From Candidatus Cellulosilyticum pullistercoris (GTDB taxonomy: Bacteria; Bacillota; Clostridia; Lachnospirales; Cellulosilyticaceae): a stretch of 7,143 bases of DNA. The notes under the pieces are model-generated. The model worked only from the letters and a program-made list of their open reading frames with translations, was not told the origin of the DNA and did not search any database. Of this stretch, positions 1-6,838 are shown piece after piece. Made by a program: the position numbers and the translations under genes. Numbering within the stretch: position 1 is the first letter of the stretch; each line of letters begins with the position of its first letter. The DNA is taken from positions 1-7,143 of the forward strand of contig JAHLFQ010000117.1 of assembly GCA_018883705.1 (NCBI GenBank), written 5' to 3'.

Positions 1-989
1 TTATAGGAACGATTATTAAACAATTAGGTAGCTTTTTTTCTAATCTATGGATAGGACAAATGTTAATGATGCTAGGCAAACTAGGGACTGTAATGACTGG
101 AGTAGGTATTGCAGTTGGCGTAGCACATCAGTTAGGTGCTAGTAAATTAGTGCTATACTCTAGCATCATTAATGGTTTAGTAGGTGCCTATGGAGCGAAG
201 CTAGCAGCAGGAGTGGTTATCATCGAAAATGATATTTTGTTAAGTGGACCTGGAGATCCGTTAGGTGCTTTTGTAGCCGCTGTTATTGGTGTGGAAATTG
301 GAAGATTAGTATCTGGAAAGTCAAAATTAGATATACTACTGACACCAGCAGTTACCATCTTATCAGGTAGTATAGCCCAATATTGTATTGAACCTAGTTT
401 ATCACAGTTTACAACTTTGCTTAGTGAACTGATTAAAATGGCTATGACATTGCAACCTTTTTTTATGGGAATTGTTGTATCAGTTATCATGGGAGTCTTT
501 TTAACTTTGCCAATCTCATCTGCAGCAATTGGTGTGATATTAAATTTATCAGGGATAGCAGGTGGTGCAGCAACAGCAGGGTGCTGTGCGCAAATGATTG
601 GATTTGCAATAATGAGTTACAGGGAAAATAAAATTAATGGATTAATTGCACAGGGGTTAGGAACTTCCATGTTACAAATGCCTAATATTATTAAAAATCC
701 TAAGATATGGTTACCACCTATCTTAGCAAGTGCCATTACTGGGCCTGTTGCATCTGTTGTTTTTAAATTAGAAAATATAGCAACAGGCTCAGGTATGGGA
801 ACATCAGGTCTTGTAGGACCACTTCTTATGTGGCAAACAATGATTGATAAAGGTGTAAGTGGCAAGATGCTGATAGTAGAAATTTTACTCGTTTGCTTTG
901 TGCTCCCAGGAATACTTACCTGGATTTTTGCAGAAATTTTACGCAAAATGAATTGGATTAAACCAAGTGATTTAAAATTAGAGCTTTAA
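1..989 (+). CDS. PTS transporter subunit IIC, stand-alone EIIC_2-type (5' partial)
   Basis: Integral membrane protein resembling the stand-alone PTS EIIC family (Pfam PTS_EIIC_2), thought to move a sugar or related solute across the cytoplasmic membrane; the substrate cannot be told. The reading frame stays open to the window edge: codons before the first in-window ATG (60) read IGTIIKQLGSFF, which fits the conserved N-terminal region, so ATG 60 is internal. 328 residues are visible; family members are usually around 340-350, so little is missing. Most of the protein is hydrophobic and Gly/Ala-rich. Family-like segments are a GPGDPLGAF motif (numbered from ATG 60, about residues 63-71), a TSMLQMPNIIKNPKIWLPP segment (about 202-220) and GMGTSGLVGPL (about 244-254). 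No IIA or IIB domain is fused, and none lies in the window. The stop lies 13 bases from the end of the convergent yyaC, with no obvious terminator between. The family call is from recalled motifs; transport activity is inferred. Confidence 0.85.
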   Translation, partial: IGTIIKQLGSFFSNLWIGQMLMMLGKLGTVMTGVGIAVGVAHQLGASKLVLYSSIINGLVGAYGAKLAAGVVIIENDILLSGPGDPLGAFVAAVIGVEIGRLVSGKSKLDILLTPAVTILSGSIAQYCIEPSLSQFTTLLSELIKMAMTLQPFFMGIVVSVIMGVFLTLPISSAAIGVILNLSGIAGGAATAGCCAQMIGFAIMSYRENKINGLIAQGLGTSMLQMPNIIKNPKIWLPPILASAITGPVASVVFKLENIATGSGMGTSGLVGPLLMWQTMIDKGVSGKMLIVEILLVCFVLPGILTWIFAEILRKMNWIKPSDLKLEL

Positions 990-1002
990 TTCCAGTTAGT
1001 AG

Positions 1003-1578
1003 TTAAGATAAATGATTATAGTACCTCCAGAGGCAATACTTCATACCAGAAGCAATTGTATCAGCCATTTTCATGACAAGAGACAATCTGGTATTTTGAA
1101 GAATAACCATATTCATAAGGCTACTGAAGTTAACAATGCCTGTAATGTGGATATGCCCTACTGGAGGTAATTCTTTTTTTACACCGGCACCAGGTTTAAT
1201 GGCACCTTCTCCTAAAGAGAGACATCCAACATTTTGCGTAGCACCAAGACAGGCATCAATGGCAATAACAAGTGCATCTTTATGCTTTTCTACAATTTCA
1301 TCCAAAGTTTCTTCTAGATTTTTTGCATGAACAGGCTCATCAAGTGTTCCGTAGAGTGTTACCTGATCATAAGTTAAATTTTTTAGTTTGTAACCCACTA
1401 AAGGACCTAAGCTATCACCGGTAGCACGATCAGTTCCAATACAAACAATCACAAGCTCATGATTGTGATGGGGCAGATACGCAAGTAGATAGTTCGATAG
1501 TTGTTCACAAAACAAGCTTAGGTGATTACTTTCGTTTACATTAATATAAATAGGGGCTAAATTAGGTTTAAGATTCAT
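1003..1578 (-). CDS. yyaC: Spore protein YyaC (GPR/HybD-like protease fold, DUF1256)
   Basis: 191 residues, close to the roughly 200 of Bacillus YyaC. The family resembles the germination protease GPR, which degrades small acid-soluble spore proteins, but its own substrate is not established. The signature CIGTDRATGDSLGPLVG spans residues 46-62 and AIDACLG spans 106-112. By analogy with GPR, Asp55 (in TGDSLGP) and Asp108 (in AIDA) would be the catalytic aspartates; both are present. A Gly-rich GAGVKKELPPVGHIHITGIVN-type segment at about 130-150 is also typical. There is no signal peptide or membrane helix, so it should be cytoplasmic, probably in the forespore. The ATG (complement of 1576-1578) follows a modest GTGGTG ribosome site about 5 bases upstream. 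In Bacillus the gene is forespore-expressed; here no convincing sigma-F promoter could be matched. It implies an endospore former. Confidence 0.9.
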   Translation of the reverse strand: MNLKPNLAPIYINVNESNHLSLFCEQLSNYLLAYLPHHNHELVIVCIGTDRATGDSLGPLVGYKLKNLTYDQVTLYGTLDEPVHAKNLEETLDEIVEKHKDALVIAIDACLGATQNVGCLSLGEGAIKPGAGVKKELPPVGHIHITGIVNFSSLMNMVILQNTRLSLVMKMADTIASGMKYCLWRYYNHLS

Positions 1579-1919
1579 TTTTTCACCACTTTCTTAGTCT
1601 CAACTAATAGTCTTCCATTTTTTTGCCTTTTTATTTACATTTTTTTAGAAATAAATATTACAATTAATGGAAATGAAAATGGGAGAAATGAAAATAATAG
1701 TAAAATAAATAAAGCAAGTTTATAATACATGAATCTATAAAATTTGAATAAATGAACTTCTAAAGAAATAAAATAACGATTAAAAATGGAAGAAAAAGAA
1801 AAATTATACAATAAAAGATCAATAAAAAATTTAAATGACTCGACACTAAAGATTAAAATATTAATAAAGTCTATAGTATGCTTAGGTAAATGGATAAAAT
1901 TGGAAAGGGGAATCCACCT
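1579..1919. other. Divergent AT-rich intergenic spacer
   Basis: About 340 bases between the starts of yyaC (-) and the MPN-LysM gene (+), so promoters for both should lie here. The + strand is T-rich up to about 1650 and A-rich afterwards, so each gene has an A-rich leader on its coding strand. A perfect TATAAT lies at 1721-1726 (+) without a matching -35. A TTGAAT (1744-1749) pairs only loosely with TAAAAT (1769-1774, 19-base spacer). A TATAGT lies at 1872-1877, also without a good -35. No tRNA, riboswitch, strong hairpin or small gene with a ribosome site was seen; the longest small frame noticed (ATG near 1669) is only 13 codons. Confidence 0.6.
1906..1910 (+). promoter_or_regulatory. Ribosome binding site deciding the start of the MPN-LysM gene
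   Basis: AGGGG lies 9 bases before ATG 1920. The alternative in-frame ATG at 1890 has only AGGT ending 2 bases before it, too close for normal pairing. The 10 residues it would add (MDKIGKGNPP) are largely the translation of this ribosome site, so 1920 is preferred. Confidence 0.55.
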
Positions 1920-3209
1920 ATGGGAAAATTAAGCTATAGACCAAAAAAGAATCAAGCTAAACAAGATGTAAAAAAACAATATTCAGCAAGCGAACATGTT
2001 AAAGAAAAAGTAGAGGGTAGCGAGGCAGAAGAAAAAGGACAAAACATCATAGAAAAAATCACAGTGATGAGCACTAAAAAAAATACTGGTAAATTGGAAA
2101 ATATTAAAGTAGTTGGAGACATGGATTGTGCTTATCACATTTACATTGAAGACTATGTCTATACCTATATTTATCAGCTTGGAGCAGCTGATTTAGCAAA
2201 AGAAAGTTCAGCTATTTTAATTGGTGAGATTTATAACGATAGTAAAGAAGCTATTGTTAGAGGCATTATTCCTATTAATATGGACAAGCTTGGAGAAGGA
2301 TCAGAATGGATTGATATGGGAACGGTTGAAGAAGTAGAACACCAAAGAAAGGCCTATTTTAAAGACCAAGAGATTATTGGATGGATGCATATGCAACCTG
2401 GCTATGGAACTATGCTTACAATGAAAGAGCTTAGAGAGCACCAAGATGTATTTGAAGGTAATGGCACGATTTGTATGCTTGTTGATGCCATTAATAAGAT
2501 CGAAACACTTTATGTCTATGAGGATGAGGAGTTAAAAGAACAAAGTGGTTATTGCATGTACTATGAAAGAAATGAGGATATGCAGCAGTTTATGCTAGAT
2601 CATCCTTTTACATCTGGAGCGAAGGAAGAAATAAAGGATACAGTTGTCAACCAGTTTAGAGAAATTGGTAAAATGAGAAAAGCAGAATATGCACAAAGAA
2701 AGAATTTAAATTTAACAGTAATGGCAGCAAGTATTATATTAATTGCATTAACAGCTGTGATTGTTAAGATGAATGATAATAAAAATTATAATGAGGCTGC
2801 TAAAATGGTAAATAGTAGTCAGTTAACAGGGTTAGAAAGTCTAGTGGATAATGAGAAGATAGGTGAGGCATTACCAATAGATGATCCATTTAATCAGGCT
2901 AATATAGATGCTATAGGTACAGAAAGTGCAGTAGAAGATAGTAACTTACCTGAGGAAGTTGTTTTTGAAGATGAAGCACTTACAACACCTGTTGAAGAAG
3001 GAGAAATAGCAGGTATTGATGAAGGAGAAGAAATAGCTAGTGAAGAAGCCGAATACGATATTTATATTGTACAGACAGGGGATACTTTAGCAGATATTTG
3101 TTATAAGGAATATGGTAATGCAAAAAGGTCTATGGAAGTAGCTAAATTTAATGGACTTACAGACACAAACCAGATTTATGTAGGACAAGAATTAAAAATG
3201 CCTAAATAA
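1920..3209 (+). CDS. Membrane protein with cytoplasmic MPN/JAMM-like domain and C-terminal LysM domain
   Basis: 429 residues from ATG 1920 (439 if ATG 1890 is used). Residues 1-66 are charged and probably disordered. Residues about 67-210 read as an MPN (JAB1/Mov34) fold: ESSAILIGE at 95-103 aligns with the EVMGLMLGE-type strand of Rpn11, and IIGWMHMQPGYG at 152-163 followed by LT..E aligns with its VGWYHSHPGFG..LS..D segment. The glutamate (Glu95) and first His (His157) are kept, but the second His is Gln159 and the Asp is Glu170, so activity is doubtful. One transmembrane helix lies at about 265-282, preceded by a Lys/Arg-rich stretch, so the MPN part should be cytoplasmic. An acidic linker (about 300-378) leads to a classic LysM domain (379-428, VQTGDTLADIC...NQIYVGQELKMP), expected to bind peptidoglycan outside. 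Gene divergent from yyaC and 104 bases before glgA with no terminator between, so read-through into glgA is possible. LysM call firm; MPN call from motif alignment; role unknown. Confidence 0.85.
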   Translation: MGKLSYRPKKNQAKQDVKKQYSASEHVKEKVEGSEAEEKGQNIIEKITVMSTKKNTGKLENIKVVGDMDCAYHIYIEDYVYTYIYQLGAADLAKESSAILIGEIYNDSKEAIVRGIIPINMDKLGEGSEWIDMGTVEEVEHQRKAYFKDQEIIGWMHMQPGYGTMLTMKELREHQDVFEGNGTICMLVDAINKIETLYVYEDEELKEQSGYCMYYERNEDMQQFMLDHPFTSGAKEEIKDTVVNQFREIGKMRKAEYAQRKNLNLTVMAASIILIALTAVIVKMNDNKNYNEAAKMVNSSQLTGLESLVDNEKIGEALPIDDPFNQANIDAIGTESAVEDSNLPEEVVFEDEALTTPVEEGEIAGIDEGEEIASEEAEYDIYIVQTGDTLADICYKEYGNAKRSMEVAKFNGLTDTNQIYVGQELKMPK

Positions 3210-3300
3210 ATCTTAAAAAAATGAATATAATAAATTTATGTACAAATAATAGAAGAAAAAGTGTATGATAGATAAGTAGGGTATATATTGTTTTAATATC

Positions 3301-3307
3301 AGGAGGG
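3301..3307 (+). promoter_or_regulatory. Ribosome binding site of glgA
   Basis: AGGAGGG, six bases before the GTG at 3314. An ATG at 3312 overlaps the GTG (ATGTG) but is in another frame, so the site and the conserved N-terminal GlgA sequence together fix GTG as the start. Confidence 0.85.
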
Positions 3308-3313
3308 ATAGAT

Positions 3314-4774
3314 GTGGAAAAAAGCCCACTTAAATGTTTATTTGTATCAAGTGAAGTTGTACCATATGCAAAAACAGGCGGATTAGCTGATGTTATAGGC
3401 TCCCTTCCAAAAAAACTTCGTGAACAAGGCGTTGATGCACGTGTGGTTATGCCATATTATAATAAAATGCGTAATCAGTTTTTTGACCATGATAGCCATT
3501 TTTTAGTAAGTTATGATGTGTATTTAGGATGGCGTGTACAAGGCATAGGAGTTTATTACGATGATACAATCCTACCTACTTATTTTTTAAAAAGTGATAC
3601 CTATTTTTCTAGGCCAGAGTTGTATGGTTATCAAGATGATTACGAAAGATTTGCATTTTTTTGCAAAGGTGTATTAGAAATGTTAAGACATATAGACTTT
3701 GTGCCAGATATTATTCATTGTAATGATTGGCAAACAGGTCCTCTATGTTTACTTTTAAAAGATATGTATAGTAGGGATAGTTTTTTCTCGAGGATTAAGA
3801 CCGTTTATACAATACATAATATGAAATATCAGGGCTTATTTGGAAGAGAAGCCTTAGATGTACTTGAACTTAGCTATGACTATATGACCCCAGAAAAGAT
3901 AGAATATCATGGAGCGGTAAGCTATATGAAGGCTGGGCTTTTATACTCTGATAAAATTACGACAGTTAGTCCAAGTTATGCAGAAGAAATAAAGACCTAT
4001 GAGTATGGATGTGGCTTAAATAGACTTTTGGCAGAAAAGTTATATTATAAAATAAATGGCATCCTAAATGGGATTGATTATGATATATACAATCCACAAA
4101 CAGACCCCAATATTTATAAAAATTATACATGGCGCTCTGTAAGTCAAAAGAAGGAAAATAAAAAGCTTTTTCAAAGAGCTTATGGGTTAGAAGAAAGAGA
4201 TTGTATGCTTATAGGTGTTGTTTCTAGAATAACAGATCAAAAAGGTTTTGATCTTATGAAAGAAACTATTGATAATGTATGGGTTATGGATAAGATCATG
4301 GAATTAGATGTACAGTTTGTGATTCTAGGAACGGGTGAAAAAGAATATGAAGATATGTTTAAGTATTTGGCATATAGATATAAAAAGCGTGCTAATGCCT
4401 TTTTAACCTTTAGTGAACCTCTAGCACAAAAAATTTATGCTGCAAGTGATGTTTTTTTAATGCCTTCTTTGTTTGAACCCTGTGGCTTAGGGCAACTTAT
4501 TGCTATGAGGTATGGTACAGTGCCTGTTGTAAGAAAAACAGGAGGCTTAAAGGATACTGTGACTCACTATAATAGAGAAACAGGAGAAGGAACAGGATTT
4601 GAGTTTGAAGAGTGCTCAGGTTACTGGATGTATAAAAAAATAGAAGAAGCCTATTGTTATTATAATGAATATCCAGAGGACTTTAAGAAAATACAACTTA
4701 ATGGTATGAAAAAAGATTTTTCATGGGATCATGCAGCTAGAAAGTATATCGAACTCTACGAATCAATGATTTAA
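3314..4774 (+). CDS. glgA: Glycogen synthase (ADP-glucose type, GT5)
   Basis: Transfers glucose from ADP-glucose to the non-reducing end of an alpha-1,4-glucan, the chain-elongating step of bacterial glycogen synthesis in the cytoplasm. At 486 residues it is full length for the family (about 480). The N-terminal GT5 domain carries KTGGLADV at 20-27 (Lys20 is the ADP-glucose binding lysine), HCNDWQTGP at 135-143, TIHNMKYQG at 166-174 and NGIDYDIYNP at 252-261. The C-terminal GT-B domain carries VVSRITDQKG at 302-311 (Arg305 and Lys310 match the E. coli active-site pair) and EPCGLGQLIAMRYG at 388-401 with catalytic Glu388. The C-terminal helix KDFSWDHAARKYIELY (468-483) returns to the N-domain as expected. 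It starts at GTG after a strong ribosome site and ends in an intrinsic terminator. No glgB, glgC, glgD or glgP lies in the window, so the rest of the pathway must be elsewhere. No clear promoter was found in the 104-base gap upstream. Confidence 0.97.
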   Translation: MEKSPLKCLFVSSEVVPYAKTGGLADVIGSLPKKLREQGVDARVVMPYYNKMRNQFFDHDSHFLVSYDVYLGWRVQGIGVYYDDTILPTYFLKSDTYFSRPELYGYQDDYERFAFFCKGVLEMLRHIDFVPDIIHCNDWQTGPLCLLLKDMYSRDSFFSRIKTVYTIHNMKYQGLFGREALDVLELSYDYMTPEKIEYHGAVSYMKAGLLYSDKITTVSPSYAEEIKTYEYGCGLNRLLAEKLYYKINGILNGIDYDIYNPQTDPNIYKNYTWRSVSQKKENKKLFQRAYGLEERDCMLIGVVSRITDQKGFDLMKETIDNVWVMDKIMELDVQFVILGTGEKEYEDMFKYLAYRYKKRANAFLTFSEPLAQKIYAASDVFLMPSLFEPCGLGQLIAMRYGTVPVVRKTGGLKDTVTHYNRETGEGTGFEFEECSGYWMYKKIEEAYCYYNEYPEDFKKIQLNGMKKDFSWDHAARKYIELYESMI

Positions 4775-4804
4775 AAGACTATTGCAGGCAATAGTCTTTT
4801 TTTT
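4773..4804 (+). terminator. Intrinsic terminator of glgA
   Basis: A perfect 12-bp stem (AAAAGACTATTG at 4773-4784 with CAATAGTCTTTT at 4789-4800) closes a CAGG loop and runs into eight T residues (4797-4804). The stem begins inside the glgA stop codon (TAA 4772-4774). It separates glgA from the next operon, which has its own promoter. Confidence 0.93.
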
Positions 4805-4816
4805 GTAAATCATTCT

Positions 4817-4845
4817 TTGAAATATAAGGTTAGGTGTTGTATGAT
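4817..4845 (+). promoter_or_regulatory. Sigma-A promoter of the DUF5711-cvpA operon
   Basis: TTGAAA (4817-4822), a 17-base spacer and TATGAT (4840-4845): five of six consensus bases in each box at optimal spacing. It lies just after the glgA terminator and about 35 bases before ATG 4881. Transcription should start near 4852. Confidence 0.75.
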
Positions 4846-4866
4846 TAAGTGAAAGTAGCATAATTT

Positions 4867-4873
4867 AAGGAGG
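4867..4873 (+). promoter_or_regulatory. Strong ribosome binding site of the DUF5711 gene
   Basis: AAGGAGG, a near-perfect anti-16S match, seven bases before ATG 4881. It confirms this start and suggests efficient translation. Confidence 0.85.
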
Positions 4874-4880
4874 CAATTAG

Positions 4881-6065
4881 ATGCAATCGCACTTAAATAA
4901 GAAAGGACATAAGTGGACAAATGGGATATTAATTATAATTACGCTAATGATTGTTCTATATGTAGCTTATGTTAAAGGCTTCATCTCTTTGGGAATCACC
5001 AAATTAGTAGAACTCGAAGTGACTAAAGAATTATTGACACTAGATATAAAAGAAAAATCAACCATAGGCATTAATGAAAAGCAAATATATAAAGTAACTA
5101 GTGATGGTATTACAAGCTATAATTTTGAAGGTGAAGAAATATGGTCAGACACATTTAGCATGGGTAATTTTATAAGTGTACAAAGAAAACCGTACATAGC
5201 AGTAGGCAGCATGCAAGGAAATCACATTATTTTATTTAATGAAAAAGGAAGACAAGCTGAGATTATTACGGATCATCCCATTGTTTATTTTTCGGTGAAT
5301 GAGTCTGGTGGCATCGCTACAATAGAAAATGAAAACAATTCTTATACTGTATCGGCTTATGATACTTCAGGAAAAAAACTATGTTGGAGAACGACTTTTA
5401 TAAGTGAAGATGGTTATCCAATAGTAGCAGAACTCTCACCAGATAATAAGTTACTTCTCATTAGTTATGTAAGTGTGGACGAGCCACAAGTTGTTTCGAG
5501 AATCATTGCTATAGATGTAGAAGACCGAGAAACAGAAAATGTAGATAATATAAAATATGGTTATAAACAAACCAATAACTTAATTTATGATATTGAGTTT
5601 ATTAGTAAGAACACCTGGGTAAGTATTGGTGATAAAGCCATTGATTGGTATGATTTAGAGGGTAATCAAAAAGGGACACAAAATAATTTATCTGCTGTGT
5701 TTGTTCCATATCTTACAAAGATGACAGAACATGGACTAGGCTATTTTCCAATGATAATAACTGAAAAACCAACTCAAAATGTTGTGCATAGACAGGATGA
5801 ACTGGTTTATTTTAATGATATCGGGGCAGAAACATTTTCAATTAATTTAGATGGCGGTATTGAATACTTTTATGCAGATGAGAATGGTGTAACCATACAA
5901 AAAGCAAATGTATTTCGTGGATATGATAAATTAGGCAATCCATTTTTTGAATATACAGCGACAACAGATGTAAGTAAGGTGATCTATATACCATCATTAA
6001 AGAAAGGAATTGCTGTCAATAAGGAAAATGTTCTTTTGCTGACACCTAAGAAGGAGAAGAAATAG
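4881..6065 (+). CDS. DUF5711 family protein, membrane-anchored, beta-propeller-like
   Basis: 394 residues. A short basic N-terminus (KKGHK) precedes one transmembrane helix at about 15-35, so the remaining 360 residues should face outward. That part is beta-rich, with recurring blade-like turns of the form Y-[DN]-x-x-G: NFEGEEIW (81-88), FNEKGRQ (119-125), YDTSGKKLCW (160-169), YDLEGNQ (257-263) and YDKLGNPFFEY (348-358). This resembles PQQ/WD40-like propellers, although no family with known chemistry is recognised. The length and the arrangement before a CvpA gene match the DUF5711 family of Clostridia, whose function is unknown. A strong promoter and ribosome site lie just upstream. Its stop (TAG 6063-6065) is one base before the cvpA ATG, so the two are surely co-transcribed and probably translationally coupled. 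A partnership of the two proteins in the membrane is inferred. The family name is recalled, not searched. Confidence 0.85.
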   Translation: MQSHLNKKGHKWTNGILIIITLMIVLYVAYVKGFISLGITKLVELEVTKELLTLDIKEKSTIGINEKQIYKVTSDGITSYNFEGEEIWSDTFSMGNFISVQRKPYIAVGSMQGNHIILFNEKGRQAEIITDHPIVYFSVNESGGIATIENENNSYTVSAYDTSGKKLCWRTTFISEDGYPIVAELSPDNKLLLISYVSVDEPQVVSRIIAIDVEDRETENVDNIKYGYKQTNNLIYDIEFISKNTWVSIGDKAIDWYDLEGNQKGTQNNLSAVFVPYLTKMTEHGLGYFPMIITEKPTQNVVHRQDELVYFNDIGAETFSINLDGGIEYFYADENGVTIQKANVFRGYDKLGNPFFEYTATTDVSKVIYIPSLKKGIAVNKENVLLLTPKKEKK

Positions 6066-6066
6066 T

Positions 6067-6750
6067 ATGATAGATTTAATTGTAGTTTTAATACTAATTA
6101 TTTTTGCAGCTATTGGATATAAAAGAGGATTCATTCGATCTGCACTTACATTATGTAGTACGGTAGTAGCACTTGTATTATCCTTTATTGTGTATCCAGC
6201 TACTAATATGATTTTAAAGACAACACCTATATATACAAGCATTTATGAAGGGGTTTTTAATAAAATTGAAGCCATTGACTTTGGAAAAGGGATCCAGTCG
6301 CAAGGGAATGCTATTCTAGAAAATATTAAATGGCTTCCAGAATTTTTAACCATGCAAATTAAAAATAATAATAATACAGCAATGTATGAAATGCTTGGAG
6401 TCAAAACAATACAAGAATACATTAGCATATATATTGCAAATATGATTATCAGTATGATTGCAATATTTGTTACTTGGCTCCTGCTTAAAGTCATTTTAGG
6501 TATAGTGCTTAGAATGTTAGGGAGTATAATTGAACATTTACCTATTGTATCAAGTTTTAATCATGGATTTGGTCTGATTTTTGGTTTAGTAAAAGGAATA
6601 TTGACACTCTCTGTTATTGGGCTTGTTATTCCTCTATTTATAGCATTACCAGCTTTTCAGGATATTAGTCAAAGTATAGAGGCAAGTGTACTAACAAAAT
6701 GGATGTATGATAATAACTTTATAATTATGATTTATAATTACTTTATATAG
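6067..6750 (+). CDS. CvpA family membrane protein
   Basis: 227 residues with four predicted membrane segments: about 3-17, 24-44, 121-148 and 166-194. The opening IDLIVVLILIIFAAIGYKRGFI is the typical CvpA start (hydrophobic helix, then a G-Y/x-K/R-R-G turn), and GFGLIFGLVKGIL (167-179) is the conserved C-terminal G..KG helix. E. coli CvpA (about 160 residues) is linked to colicin V export and envelope stress; Firmicute homologues are of unknown role. This one is longer, mostly from a roughly 75-residue hydrophilic loop between helices 2 and 3. AAGGAGA (6051-6057) lies inside the end of the upstream gene, nine bases before the ATG, which supports coupling to DUF5711. The strong hairpin at 6839-6881 is the likely end of the transcript. 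Family firm; function unknown. Three minus-strand frames across it are shadows. Confidence 0.88.
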   Translation: MIDLIVVLILIIFAAIGYKRGFIRSALTLCSTVVALVLSFIVYPATNMILKTTPIYTSIYEGVFNKIEAIDFGKGIQSQGNAILENIKWLPEFLTMQIKNNNNTAMYEMLGVKTIQEYISIYIANMIISMIAIFVTWLLLKVILGIVLRMLGSIIEHLPIVSSFNHGFGLIFGLVKGILTLSVIGLVIPLFIALPAFQDISQSIEASVLTKWMYDNNFIIMIYNYFI

Positions 6751-6838
6751 AAATAGAATAGACAGATAGAAGTAGATATAAGCATAGAAGATAGGTAGAG
6801 TATTTATGCTAAGTATCAATAAGTGATGTCAATAAAGG
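6751..6838. other. Purine-rich 3' flank of cvpA
   Basis: No gene is seen. The + strand is a purine-rich stretch with several imperfect copies of ATAGA/GTAGA (for example 6753-6757, 6758-6762, 6766-6770, 6784-6788). A weak 6-bp inverted repeat, AGCATA (6781-6786) with TATGCT (6805-6810), has an 18-base loop. Confidence 0.4.

Noticed and set aside
60..62. ATG 60 as the true start of the EIIC gene
   Set aside because: The frame continues upstream to the window edge with family-like sequence, and no ribosome site precedes this ATG.
188..490. Minus-strand frame of 100 residues inside the EIIC gene
   Set aside because: Lies wholly under a well-supported membrane protein gene, resembles no family, and its composition is that of an antisense shadow. 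The same holds for 617-946 (-).
1136..1330. Plus-strand frame of 64 residues inside yyaC
   Set aside because: Antisense to conserved YyaC motifs; no ribosome site and no recognisable protein.
1618..1626. GGCAAAAAA-like sigma-F -10 upstream of yyaC (minus strand)
   Set aside because: The -10 resemblance is mostly an A-run, and no GYWTA-type -35 lies about 15 bases upstream.
1805..1812. TATACAAT as a sigma-E or sigma-K type -10 for the MPN-LysM gene
   Set aside because: It is close to the sigma-E -10 but lacks a matching -35 at 14-15 bases; in such AT-rich sequence this is expected by chance.
1890..1919. ATG 1890 as the start of the MPN-LysM gene
   Set aside because: Its AGGT is only 2 bases away, whereas ATG 1920 has AGGGG at 9 bases. 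It cannot be fully excluded.
5997..6494. Two minus-strand frames under cvpA and the end of DUF5711
   Set aside because: They oppose conserved CvpA sequence; hydrophobic content merely mirrors the membrane helices on the other strand.
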